Source: Gonocerus acuteangulatus | Lineage: Eukaryota > Arthropoda > Insecta > Hemiptera > Coreidae | Direction: 5' to 3' | NCBI GenBank assembly: GCA_946811695.1 | Contig: OX328123.1 | Span: forward strand, 42,807,335-42,871,334 | Length of the DNA stretch: 64,000 nt | Shown here: in pieces, positions 35,654 through 47,210 of the stretch | Numbering within the stretch: the first letter of the stretch is position 1 | How the letters are laid out: each line of letters opens with the position of its first letter | The notes under the pieces: model-generated | What the model was told of the DNA's origin: nothing | What the model saw: only the letters and a program-made list of their open reading frames with translations | Databases searched by the model: none | Translations under genes and position numbers: made by a program

Positions 35654-36406
35654 TTAAGAAGAGAGATTGTAGCTAGAAAGGATAGGCAAAAGGCGATAAG
35701 GTAAAGAACATGGAAATAGAAGCTGACTTCGTTACAGACACTTGAACAGCTATTTACCTCCGAAGAAAGAGGGAAAATGCTTAAATTTATTCTGAAGTCC
35801 TGAGAAGGACAGAAAGTCGAGTAGCCTGTCTCTCCGGTATTTAATCTACATTTAAATGGTTCATTTCAAAATGTGTCAGCTGGAACTGTCAACATCTCAA
35901 TAAAACCAAACTGATGGCCAACATTCTTTACTAACTTCCTTACAATTGCAAATTTAAACTTTCTGTCGGATTTCAATAACATTATTGATCAACTAGAATT
36001 GAATAATGAACTCAGGCGAAAAGTTTATTTTTGAATCTTGAAGGCGTACAAGGTATTATCCATGATTGCCAATATTTTCATACATTTGCCAGCTATGAAG
36101 GCAGTGACTCATATTTAGAGATCATACACAGATCAAACCATTTTTGGCATTTCCATATGAATAATGCTCATTCAATATGCCCGGTGCATTTGAGCGTTTC
36201 CAAGTATTTATTTGATCCATGGTTCATCATTTATTATTATAATAATTATCCAACGCCCGTGGTTTTCCAACCATTCGTCGTTGAGCCTACCAATAGCGAT
36301 TGACGATGTCATCATTCAGGTGGGTGAGGGATATGCAGTTCCTCAGGTAGCCTTCGTACAAGCTTGCATACGACTTTTAAAACTGTATTATAATTTTGCT
36401 AATTAA
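35503..36406. other. no recognisable gene; (TA)n at 35600-35651
   Basis: A TA array is followed by unique-looking sequence. A 90-codon frame (36031-36303, +) is open but unrecognised and ends in a low-complexity YYYNN stretch, so I do not call it. Confidence 0.35.
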
Positions 36407-36597
36407 AAAGAAATTATTTATTTTAAAATAAGTCTAAATCGTATAATAATTTTGTTTAATTCATAAGAAATAGTTTACGTTAAGATAAGTTTTAATTGTA
36501 TAATAATCTTGTTTATTTTATAAGAAATTGTTTATGTCAAGGTAAGTCTTAAATTGTATAATAATTCTGTGTATTTTATAAGAAATTGTTTATTTTG
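36407..36597. repeat. three-unit minisatellite, about 63-bp period
   Basis: Three tandem, diverged units with ATAAGAAATTGTTTAT and AAATTGTATAATAATTTTGT in each. Confidence 0.75.
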
Positions 36598-36739
36598 TAT
36601 ATTAGAAAAAAAAAAATGAATAACTGAATCAATAACAACATGAATGTAAAGTATCTCATACGCACAAGATATGCCCAAATGGCATGGGTTGTGCAGAAAA
36701 AATGGTATATGTGAAGATGAGGGGTCTCGGCACCGATCG

Positions 36740-37232
36740 TTTTGAAATTTTTCACTATATCGTATTTTGATGCACTAAACACGAATCCGTTAAAAAAAAA
36801 AAAACTCGCTCTGCGCTATGCAACAAGTTATGAAGCACTGAAGTTCATTGTTGTGCGGGTTCTGAAAGCTGACGTAAACAACGTATTTGTAAACATGCGC
36901 ATGCGCGGAGATGTAAGATTGACAAACAAAGAACTGTTATTTGAAATGTTTATAAACTATTTATTCACAAATCATTGTAAATTTGGGCGTCCTCACCTGT
37001 CGTAACATGTCGCTTATGGGCATACGTGCTGTGCGTTTCCGCTCGCTCAAAAAGATATCAAAACTCTAGTCAATCCAACTCGCTAAAATTAATAGAATTC
37101 TATTATGTAAGATTGGCAAACAAAGAACTGTTATTTGAAATGTTTATAAGCTATTTATTCATAAATCATTGTAAATTTGGGCGACCTCACGTGTAGTAAC
37201 ATGTCGCTTAAGGGCATACGTGCTGTGCGTTA
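36740..37232. repeat. direct repeats related to a Helitron insert
   Basis: About 125 bp at 36916-37040 recur at 37110-37232 (GGCAAACAAAGAACTGTTAT ... GGGCATACGTGCTGTGCGTT). The start TTTGATGCACTAAACACGAA and the CTCGCTC-rich text also occur in the insert of the Helitron copy at 58065-58785. The family is unidentified. Confidence 0.6.
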
Positions 37233-37559
37233 TTTATAACGTTATTTTCGACTAAAAAATTGACAAGCTCCTCTCTATTATGAACCAAAATAATGAATTC
37301 GTGTAAGTTCATTGTTATTAATACTCCTCTAACTATTCTAAGTAATTAGATGGCGCAAATTAGAGCGCAGGAATTATAAAGGCATTAGCTAATTGTGAAG
37401 GGATTTCTGTTATATGATATTTGTCAGCAGCGAAACAAAACATTTAAAGAATGGTTTATTATTTAAACAAATATTTTTGAATAAATAACTGGAGATAAAT
37501 TGAAATAATTTATGGTAAATTTCAATTAGACTTCTTTATTACGGACTTTTCCATACCCG

Positions 37560-37726
37560 CGCATGCGCATTTCGCCCCTAACACTATCTTCCAGTAGGCG
37601 GATTCTGCTGGTTAACGAACTTGACCTTTCAAATCAGATGACAGATTTTTGTACCAAATTTCGTTAAAATCGGACCATTTTGGAGCTTGCTAGAGCGCGA
37701 ACAGACAAGCATATATATAAATATAT

Positions 37727-37787
<61 letters not shown>

Positions 37788-37925
37788 AATTTGGGCCACC
37801 TATATTTTCGTGATCTATAGGGTCTGAAACGTGAAAGTTTCTAGTCGGCACTTCCGGATTGCGTCATGAGGTCAACCTCATAAGCGGGTTCTCCCTATGG
37901 AGATAGGGAGTAACCGCGCTAAAAG
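37560..37925. repeat. second copy of the TA-array-hosting repeat
   Basis: Reverse-orientation copy of the 3375-3760 text: AACCAGCAGAATCCGCC-type body, (CA/TA)n array at 37715-37785, then TTTCTAGTCGGCACTTCCGG and the CCTATGGAG/ATAGGGAG palindrome to the GCGCTAAAAG end. Confidence 0.65.
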
Positions 37926-38164
37926 CTTGCATACGATGGTTTATAATGTGACCCAGCGATGTCACGGTAGAGTTTGCAATTTGCTGTCCCTTCTCGTGAA
38001 GCGGTCAATTTTCCTTTTAATCGTCGGCTTAAACATATTAGTTCCCGAGATGGTTTCATTTATTTTGAAGAACTCATAATAAGCTAGCACCAGACGATCC
38101 CAACAAATAAAAGAATATTCAAAACTTTCGACTCGTCAATATCCATTTAGATTTCTAGGCTTCG

Positions 38165-39462
38165 CATGGGCGTATATAGAAAATTATTGGGGGGGGGGGG
38201 TAAGACAATTTCGGGGGTTTGGAATACTAACAATCTAGAACTTGGAATACAGTCCAGTCAACGAACAGTTATAGATGGAAATTTTTGGAATAAAATTTTT
38301 GACATCGTAACATTGTTTGGGCTGGATAGGAGGTGAACATATCAAAAGTCCTCGCCCGTAGCCTTTGTGCCGGGGAGGAAGGAGGGTTTAGAAGGTGCCA
38401 TTTTTCGGGTTTTCACTTATATCTCGGAAAATCTGCGCCCTAGCGACATGACCATTCTATAACAAATGAAAGCTGATTAAATTTCCTACAAGTTCTATTT
38501 AATAAAGGTTTTCGAGATATCTTTAGTTTTCGAAATATCCGCTCTTGAAAGTCTGTCATTTTGGGGAAAAACACAATTTTTTCTATTCTCGACCGGATAT
38601 CTCTTCAACGATGAACCATTGGTCTTAGCAAAACCATTGCCAATATAATGGACAAGATCTTATCTAATTGGGTGTGAATAACTGGTTAGCAGCTCAAATT
38701 ATATATATTTTGTGCTATTTATACGTCCAGTACTTACTATATTTACATAATGGAGTATATTGTGGAGAATACATTGACTGGAAATAGTGAGAAATTGAAA
38801 GGTTCATTGGTCGACAGTTGTCGCCAGATATCACGATGAACATTAAAACTGTTTTCACGTTTGAAGGAAAATACATAAAATAGTAAAGTCATATATATTC
38901 TTGAAGGGAATGAAATGCTCTACAACCCTATAAACGGCATTCATTTTTGGGTTTATCGTTAAAGAGTTATCCGGTCAAAAAGAGCAAAAAGTGTGTTTTT
39001 TCCCAAAATGACAGACATTCAAGAGCGGATATTTCGAAAACTAAACATATCCCGAAAAACTTTATTGAGTTGAACTTGTAGCATATTTAATCAGATTTCA
39101 TTTGTTATAGAATAGTTATGTCGCTAGGACGCAGGGTTTCCGAGATATAAGTGAAAACCCGAAAAATGGGACCTTCTAAACCCCCCTTCCCCCCGGCACA
39201 AAGGCTACGGGCGAGGACTTTTAATATTTTGACCTCCTAACTAGCGGAAACAAAGTTACGAAGACCAAAATTGTGTTCCAAAAATTTCCACCTATAGCTG
39301 TTTTTAAGCATTCGTTGCCTGGACTGATAGCCAATTAAAATGCTACTACACCAAAAAAAATCTTATTTTTTCCGAACAAAGTGATCTTATTTAATTTATT
39401 TTTAAGGTTTTTTTTACAGATTAAATCAATATTTCGGGAGAGGGGGCTGATACCGTTGAATC
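38165..39462 (-). mobile_element. G-run MITE, copy E, split by a fold-back element
   Basis: The left end CATGGGCGTATATAGAAAAT and a run of 12 Gs mark the family in the same orientation as copy A. The remaining body resumes at 39327 and fades at GGGGGCTGAT near 39462, the terminal repeat being lost. A 1077-bp element (38250-39326) interrupts it. Confidence 0.65.
38250..39326. mobile_element. fold-back DNA element, long TIRs, ATA target
   Basis: Each end carries CAGTCCAG(T/G)CAACGAA followed by some 340 bp of inverted homology, including GTCCTCGCCCGTAGCCTTTG in both arms. The flanking ATA is present on both sides (38247-38249 and 39327-39329). A central 380 bp has no coding capacity. The arms are long relative to the element, so single strands would fold into one large hairpin. 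Confidence 0.7.
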
Positions 39463-39679
39463 CGCTTTTAATCGTCAGACACGATTAGATGCCAAATAAA
39501 CTGTTGCTTAAACTTTTAAAGGCTCCGCAAACTCAATTCGGGACTGTCCTGGGTATTCATCGAGTAATGATTCAAATCATCTACTTCATCGAGGTTTCAA
39601 CTTCACAATGAAAGTCATTATTTCACCAATCTCTCAATGCAGTTTCTGACAGAGCATGGTCACGATAAATTCTCACAAG

Positions 39680-39940
39680 CATGGGCGTATATAAGGGGGG
39701 GCTCCAGCCCCCCCTCCCGAACTTTTGATTTGATTGGTAAAAAATTCATAAAACCCTTAAAAATAAATTAAATAAGATCATTTAGTTCATAAAACATATT
39801 CTATTTTGGGTTTAATAGCGTTTAAGTTGGCTAAAACTCTTCCAAGATCTAAATTGTTAGTATTCCATACACCGGAAATGGTCTCAGCCCTCCAAAATTT
39901 TCCCAGCCCCCTCCGAAATTATTTTCTATATACGCCCATG
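39680..39940 (+). mobile_element. G-run MITE, copy F (best preserved)
   Basis: Termini CATGGGCGTATATAAGGGGG and TTCTATATACGCCCATG are intact and flanked by CTCACAAG on both sides (39672-39679 and 39941-39948). The interior includes GGGGGGGCTCCAGCCCCCCC. It serves as the uninterrupted reference for copies C and E. Confidence 0.85.
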
Positions 39941-39948
39941 CTCACAAG

Positions 39949-40338
39949 TATTCGGTGGGCCCTACCTTCAGTCTTTTTATGAGAAAAATATTGAAACAAC
40001 TGATTTTTCGGTAAGAATTCGAATTGTTAAGCACTAAAAAGTCGATGATATTTTCGCTGCAGAGTAATAACATGAGCTCTACTTCAAGTCTAATGGAAGA
40101 TGAAGTTGCCCGAAGTTAACAGCCTACGATAACAACATCTGACAGAAGCGGCGGGAACTTATTCATGGCCAAAGGTAATAATATTACCACATATTATGTG
40201 CTACAAATTAGTATTTAAATAATGACACTAACATCTACAACAAACATTTAAATTTTGTTGTAGATTTTTTTTATTTATAATGTTTCCTAGATCATTTTTT
40301 GCATGTTTTTCTAGAGGGAGGAAATCCTACAAATTTGT

Positions 40339-40340
<2 letters not shown>
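39949..40340. other. no recognisable gene
   Basis: AT-rich spacer without supported features. Confidence 0.4.

Positions 40341-40406
<66 letters not shown>
40341..40406. repeat. (TA)n microsatellite
   Basis: Pure TA array next to a hairpin. Confidence 0.9.
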
Positions 40407-40408
<2 letters not shown>

Positions 40409-40528
40409 AACGGCTGCTTTCTCCAGCAGTTGTTCTGCTGTCCTACTTCATCCTGCGATATTTCGATGAATTCCAATATTGCAGGATGAAGTAGGAGAGA
40501 ACTACCACTGGAGAAAGAAGCCGTTCCA
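40407..40528. repeat. hairpin, relative of the 55545-56090 repeat
   Basis: The left arm starts GGAACGGCTGCTTTCTCCAG and the right arm ends CTGGAGAAAGAAGCCGTTCC, with TCCTACTTCATCCTGC inside both. The CTAAAAATATTATTCCCAGCG that follows recurs in the inverted repeat at 55545-56090. Confidence 0.7.
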
Positions 40529-40597
40529 TCTAAAAATATTATTCCCAGCGATGAAAAATAATACCATAACACACACACATATATATACATATATATA

Positions 40598-41438
40598 CAG
40601 GGGTACTGGTAAGTAGACCCACATCCTTCGCAACTCAGGTAAAATGTTAATAATTCTTAGAAAAAAAGTGTGTAAACACATAAGCGGAAAGTAATTTAAG
40701 TTGCTCTTAACACAATGAAATTCCCTGACAGCTGAAAAGCAATATTGTTAAAAGCGAAGTAAGGTGGTGATTGTGATGGTGCATTAGTAATAATGGCGGT
40801 CATGTAGAACATGAACTTTAATTTAATAATAAAATATTGGCGCTAATGACCTAGATGTAGATGCGCTGTAAAAAAAAAAAAAAAAAAATAATAATAAAAT
40901 ATTCTTAATAATTTTTTTTTTTTTTTTTTTTTTTTATGATTTCTTTAATTTTTTTTATAATGCATTTTTCTTTAGTGTCATCATCTTTTCTCAGTTTTTT
41001 TCAGATAATAATAAACATTTTACCTGACTATTATACCTTTTTTAGTAGCTTAATAACCAGAGATGTTTTAGTGTAAATAGCAGGAATAGCTACTAATATT
41101 TTTTTGAAGAGAGATAGAGTTACAGGTTTTAGGAAAAACAGTAATGTAAATTGTAGTTATTGGGTTGTACCATCTGTTGTACCATAAAAATTTGTTATTT
41201 TTAATTAATAGTTGATTCTGAATGTCCCTAATACAAAAACAATAAAAACTTTCAGCCCAAATGTTAGAAATTAAAAAAAATACCTAAAACTTAAGCAACA
41301 GTGACTGTTCTTAAGAAAAGCCTAAAATATTAAATATCTTGGAAACGGGTAACTTTTGGATAAGGCAATATGGGCTTAAAATTGTTTGTTTTGACCTAAA
41401 CTACCACCTCGCGAAGGATGTGGGTCTCCTTACCAGTA

Positions 41439-41444
<6 letters not shown>
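40598..41444. mobile_element. non-autonomous Tc1/mariner-like element
   Basis: Inverted termini CAGGGGTACTGGTAAGTAGA and, from the right, TAGGGTTACTGGTAAGGAGA continue to CCCACATCCTTCGC and are flanked by TA. The interior has no transposase and contains a SINE-tail fragment with an A run (40839-40880) and a long T run. TA target choice fits the Tc1/mariner superfamily. Confidence 0.7.

Positions 41445-41478
<34 letters not shown>
41444..41478. repeat. (TA)n tract between two TA-target transposons
   Basis: Short pure TA array joining the right end of one element to the left end of the next. Confidence 0.85.
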
Positions 41479-41481
<3 letters not shown>

Positions 41482-42680
41482 GGGTGGGTTTCAGGGTTAA
41501 CTGGCCAAACTGAAAATATGAACTCAGGACCTAAAAACAATTCTCTCTGAAGGTATGTCCGCAAATGCTTTGTTTAAGCACCTAAAGATTTTCATCGTTA
41601 TGAATTTTTTACATTATAAGAAACAAATCAAACCTATTTTTTTCCCCTAACTGCTTTATAATAAACATTAAAATTCATATTATATGTTGTTCAAAGTGAA
41701 GGAGTGCGACCATATTAGAATATTTTGATGATTATCTGTCTGGCAATGTGCGAAGAGCTGTAGCAGAATTAAATATTACGCCAACTACAGTATGAAGAAC
41801 TCTTATTGCTGATGGACTTCACCCATATCATTATGAACGGGTACAAAATTTATTACCACAGGATTTTCGTCGAAGAAGAAATTTTTCAGATTGGTACTTA
41901 AATCAAGTTGAACGTAATCCACAATTTTCAGAAACCATTCTTTGGACAGATGAAGCTACCTACACAATAAGAAGCATCTTCAATCAGAAAAAAAATCACC
42001 TCTGGTCAGTGCAATGAGTGGTTGGGGATACTAGACAATATTTTAATAGGTCCGCATTTCTTGCCGCCTCGTCTCAATGTGGGCACATTTCTGGAATTTC
42101 TTAATAATGAATATTATGATTTAATTGAACATATTCTACTACAACTGAGAAAAGACATGTGGCTTCATGTGGTTAGGTTGTCCTGCACATTACGAAAGAG
42201 GTCCTCGACAATGGCTAAATGTTAATTATTCCAATCAATGGATTACCCGTGCAGGACCAGTGGCTTGGCCTGCACATTCTCCAGACCTGAAACCACTGGA
42301 TTTTATTGTTTAGGGTGACATTAAACAAAAAGTCTATCCAAGGTTGGTCAATGATCTTAATTCCTTACGAAGAAGGATAATTGAATCTTGTAAAACAATA
42401 ACACATATCCAGTGCTGTTCTGCCACTGCTGCTGTTGAAGAAAGATATTTAATATTTAATGTGAAGTTAATTTTTATGTTTAATTAATAAAGTATTTGGA
42501 ATAAATAAATAAGTTTTATTTATTTAAGAGACCTAAGTAATTCATAACAATGATAATCTTTACGTGTGAGTATCTCCTAAACAAAGCGTTTGTGAACATA
42601 CCTTCAGAGCAAATTTTTTTCTTGTTTTGAGGTCCTTAGTTCATATTTTCAGTTTGGCCAGTTAACCCTGAAACACCCTG
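41479..42680 (+). mobile_element. mariner/IS630-type transposon with dead transposase
   Basis: Termini CAGGGGTGGGTTTCAGGGTT and AACCCTGAAACACCCTG are inverted copies about 55 bp long, flanked by TA. The interior shows a worn transposase: VRRAVAELNITPTTV (HTH), HPYHYERVQNLLPQDF, ILWTDEATYT (first Asp), PAHYERGPRQWL (the Asp normally before this box is lost), and WPAHSPDLKPLDF (third acidic position). Several frameshifts and stops are present, so it is inactive. Confidence 0.75.
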
Positions 42681-43094
42681 TATATATATCTTTTTCACAT
42701 ACATCATGTAATATTTTCTTAGTTATTTTCAATTTGCTTCCAGGAAATGGATTTATATATTTAAAAGCAGCCTTTAAGTGATAGGTTGGATAGTGTATCC
42801 AATTCCTACCTAATAGTCCAAGAGCCAGTAACCACACGTTTCATGAAGAGTTTTATGCACCTTGAAATTTTGCTATAATGTACCTCTTGAGAAGATAAGA
42901 AGATATACATATATGTGTTGGCTAGACTTACCGTGGAACACCAGGTACTGCGCATAGGGGAAAGGTGCTAAAAAATATTTCCCAAAAATAGAGTTTTATT
43001 CAGAAGCCAACTATATTTAATGTAAAATTAAGACACTTTTACAATGAATAATAAATAAGGCATGCACTTTTAAGGGGGATAACATATAAAAAAA

Positions 43095-43520
43095 ACTAAA
43101 TTGTTTTTATTCTAATATTAATTAAGTTTTAATCACGCTGCCATTTAAACTGGTACAGCTGTACAAGAACATGTGAGCAAGAACCAATGAGAGCGCAGAG
43201 AACAACTACAACTGCACGGTTAGACACAGTGTATTGCAGTCTATATGGGTAACATTTATTTTCATGTTTCTTTCTAATTAAGCCCCACAAAAATTTTGTG
43301 ATTATTTTCAATTGTGTTTAATGAAGACGCTGTGTGAATAAAGAACTTCATTTAATATTAAAAAAAAAAAAAAAACTTGGGTGAATCGCTTTCAATGCGG
43401 AGTGCTCATAAGTAAATTAAAAAAAAAAAAAGCACTTTGTTTTTGTTTTATTATTTACATTTTAGCCCACTTAAAAGTGTCTGCCTTATTTATTATTCAT
43501 TGTAAAATTGCCTTAATTTG

Positions 43521-43572
<52 letters not shown>

Positions 43573-43759
43573 TGATAGTTGGCATCTGAATAAAACACTA
43601 TTTTTGGGCAATATTTTTTTGCACCTTTTTAAAATAGACAAAAGTTTGAGTAGCTCCTCTACATGTTGAGATAGAACACTGATTTTTGTGCCACTGAACT
43701 AAAAATAGGGTGTAGAATAAAACCCTAACGTTATGACATCTCAATGCGGGACACCCTGA

Positions 43760-43793
<34 letters not shown>

Positions 43794-46640
43794 GTGGGTG
43801 CGTGCGTGTGTGTGTATGTAAACTAGGGTGGTGGCAGAGAATTTTATAACTGCACCCCCTTCAAATGAGGAGGTAGTTAACACGTGCCACAAAGCACTCA
43901 AAGTTTTCAAAATGTTGATTCATTCGCTGTTTGGCGATTTTGGAGGCCAACATCTCAGGAACGACTCCTACTATGTCTTAAATTAAAGACAATATTGTTC
44001 TACGTAATTCATATCCTAAAGAGAACTGCCGTTACATCAAGTCTATCAGATCTAGAACAGCCTTTGTCATCAAAAACTTGACCTAGTACCACTAAAAATG
44101 AACTTTGCATTTTATGAGAGAAATTACCTTCTTTTTTTTCTCAAATGAAACAATTATTCATCGAATTGATTTCTTATGTCTATTAATGTGAATTAAGACT
44201 CATGCTAGGTATTTTAGACTTTTATTTTCACTCGACCTTTTCCATATTTCAGAGGTTGAGGTCGCTATTTGGGCAATAAATTGCCTTTGCAATAAAGATT
44301 AATTAGGTATAACAAACGATTTTTTATTTCATTAAGACTTGTAAGTATATTATGTACTTCAATAGTTAATGTATTGATAACAAATTTAATACGTAATAAG
44401 AATACAATAGAAATACAAATTCCTATATAAATAACTCAGATAATTCTATAGAACAATGTACATCAGAAATATCAGATTCGACTAGAACAAAGGCTGGAAA
44501 GGTACAACATTTTTGTGTAGCATTCCTATTCCTGTTCCTTTAGTCTAGACATTTACTCGGCTTGGCTTTGGAAGCCAATAAGGATACAACTGTCAACATT
44601 TAAGGAGGATTATCCTATTGAAAATCAAGTGATATAATGACCTTCTGGCACTTTAAAATCCACATGGACTTCCTCGCACAACCCCCCAGTACATGGGCAG
44701 TAGATATGCATTTTAAAGAAGAGGATCGTTGAATAATTGAAGGTGGCAAATGACATGGCTGAACAAGGCGTAATATTTATTACAGACTTGAACAATATAC
44801 TGACCAATGATGAGAATCAGAAGCAAGTAGTTACGCTTCTGATTCTCATCATTGGTCAGTATATTGTTCAAGTCTGTAATAAATATTACGCCTTGTTCAG
44901 CCATGTCATTTACCACCTTCAATTATTCAATGATCCTCTTCTTTAAATCTTCTGGCCATGTACTGGGGGGTTCTGCGAGGAAGTCCATGTGGATTTTAAA
45001 GTGCCAGAAGGTCATTACTTGATACTCAATAGGATAATCCTCCCTCGACTAGATGTAGATTTGCTCTAGAACGTTTGGGATTTACAATTCTAATGTTATC
45101 TTCTACGGTCTAGGCCTTCAGAAACAGTTGGATCGAAGAATGCGAGGGCAACCATTTCTAGATTTAAATATCATAGATGTTTTGAAAATTTTACAAGAGC
45201 CTTTTGAGCTATTTTGTTTTCGGTCTTCTGTTAGTCAAACTAACTTCTCAGGAGGTGAAGGTCCTGTTTGAGAGCTAGTTCAGCTTGTTGAGCGCATCAA
45301 ACCACACTCTACAATAGATCTTCACAAGAAAAACTCAAATAGCACCCAAAGAAAGTGTTTTTCTTTGCACATTTCAAACTGGTCGCAGAACATGAATATT
45401 TTCAATAACATTTGCCATCCACCTAGCATGACGAATAGGACCTGGAACTTCTGAATCCACCCAAGGCTCACACAACCACCAGAAGTAATTGAAGTAATTC
45501 TTTCTAGTCGTCTCGCGATTGGAATTCTGTCAGTTCTGCTTTGAACTCATCCAAAAAATAGAAATTAAGTCTAAGGTAAGACCAGTTTTCACTGTTTTGT
45601 CGCTAGTACCGGTCTTGCCAAACTTGGGCCATGCATTTTGATATCTCTTGAAAATATGAGGTTAAGGTCAAGTTGAAGAACTCATTTTACAATCGAAAAC
45701 ATCTCTCAACAGCACCTCAAGGATATGGGGGTGGCAGGCACAAGACAGCAGTTCTCGTCCCAAAACTTTCCTGACTCAAACCTCTAAAATAAGGAAAAGG
45801 TGGAGTGAAAAAAAAAGCCTAAAATAACTAGCATACATCTATAGAAATCGTTTGTTATACCTAATTAATAAATTAATCTTTATTGCAAAGGCAATTTATT
45901 GCCCAAATAGCGACCTCAACCTCTGAAATATGGAAAAGGTTGAGTGAAAATAAAAGTCTAAAATACCTAGCATGAGTCTTAATTCACATTAATAGACATA
46001 AGAAATCAATTCGATGAATAATTGTTTCATTTGAGAAAAAAAAAGGGTAATTTCTCTCATAAAATGCAAAGTTCATTTTTAGTGGTACTAGGTCAAGTTT
46101 TTGATGACAAAGGCTGTTCTAGATCTGATAGACTTGATGTAACGGCAGTTCTCTTTAGGATATGAATTATGTAGAACAATATTGTCTTTAATTTAAGACA
46201 TAGTTGGGGTGTATAGTAGGAGCCGTTCCTGAGATGTTGGCCTTCAAAATCGCCAAACAGCGAATGAATCAACATTTTGAAAACTTTGAGTGCTTTGTAG
46301 CACGTGTTAACTACCTCCTCATTTGAAGGGGGGCAGTTATAAAATTCTCTGCCACCACCCTAGTTTAAAAAACACACACACACACACAGCGCTCTTTTAA
46401 ACAGCGTCTTCATTAAACACAATTGAAAATAATCACAAAATTTTTGTGGGGCTTAATTAGAAAGAAACATGAAAATAAATGTTACCCATATAGACTGCAA
46501 TACACTGTGTGTAACCGTGCAGTTGCAGTTGTTCTCTGCGCTCTCATTGGTTCTTGCTCACATGTTCTTGTACAGCTGTACCGGTTTAAATGGCAGCGTG
46601 ATAAAAACTTAATTAATATTAGAATAAAAACAATTTAGTT
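43095..46640. repeat. 3.5-kb imperfect palindrome (fold-back transposon relic)
   Basis: The arms meet at about 44830. Left 43095-44830 and right 44835-46640 share, inverted, the outer text around GGTACAGCTGTACAAGAACA, AGGGTGGTGGCAGAGAATTT, ACAGCCTTTGTCATCAAAAA, and the centre GACTTGAACAATATACTGAC. Unequal inserts interrupt them: a 43-base T run and (GT)n on the left, and about 800 bp at 45040-45850 on the right. The right insert, on the minus strand, reads EVPGPIRHARWMANVIENI, which looks like a transposase fragment of a family I cannot name. No intact gene. Confidence 0.7.
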
Positions 46641-46995
46641 TAGTTTTAATTTAACGACCCCCTATCGGGCTGAAACTTTGGATATGTAAATATCTGGAAA
46701 GGGTGATCATTTTGAGGAGGTTGCCACTTATGAATTCCTAAGGTCCACACACACACGCACACCCACTAATTTTGGCGCTTAAAATGAAGTCAATAATTTA
46801 GGATTCCAAAAAAACAATTTGACAAAAAAGTGCTTAATTTACATAATAAAATAATGTTATATTTACAGTTAATAAGTAAGTATATTACACAATAAGGAAA
46901 TACATACAACGTGTAAAAGCTAAGGGATCATTCATCATATAAATAAATATAAATTTACATTTAGTAGTCCTAAATAAAAAACAAAACAAATAAGA
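46641..46995. other. region downstream of RNASEH2A
   Basis: AT-rich with a short CA-rich stretch at 46740-46765. No other feature seen. Confidence 0.4.
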
Positions 46996-47001
46996 TTTAT
47001 T
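46996..47001 (-). terminator. candidate polyadenylation signal of RNASEH2A
   Basis: AATAAA on the minus strand, about 92 nt after the stop codon. Other AT-rich variants occur nearby, so the choice is tentative. Confidence 0.4.
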
Positions 47002-47092
47002 TTTTAGAATCGAATAACTAACCAGTAAAATGAAATTAATGCGATTATTCGAAATCACTAAAGCAATGAACATTTACTTCAAATCAAGAGAT

Positions 47093-47210
47093 CTATAAGC
47101 TAACCGCATTTTTTAAACATCTGTCTTTGAAGAATCTATGTTGTTTCTTGTCTTCAGAAGAAAAAAAAGATTTCACAGATGGATTTCCTTTAGGCTCATC
47201 ATTATCTTCC
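47093..47210 (-). CDS. RNASEH2A: RNASEH2A coding exon 6 (C-terminus)
   Basis: Acceptor TTTGTTTCAG. Completes the Trp codon of VDW and codes [18 protein letters not shown] and [15 protein letters not shown], then TAG at 47095-47093. The match to the human C-terminus (SSHRYF...ATSL) confirms the far exon. Confidence 0.92.

Noticed and set aside
44713..44946. pair of near-identical 69-residue frames on both strands (MKVxNDMAEQGVIFIT)
   Set aside because: They are the two arms at the centre of a palindrome read from each side, not two genes. The peptide may derive from an old transposase, but no domain is recognisable.
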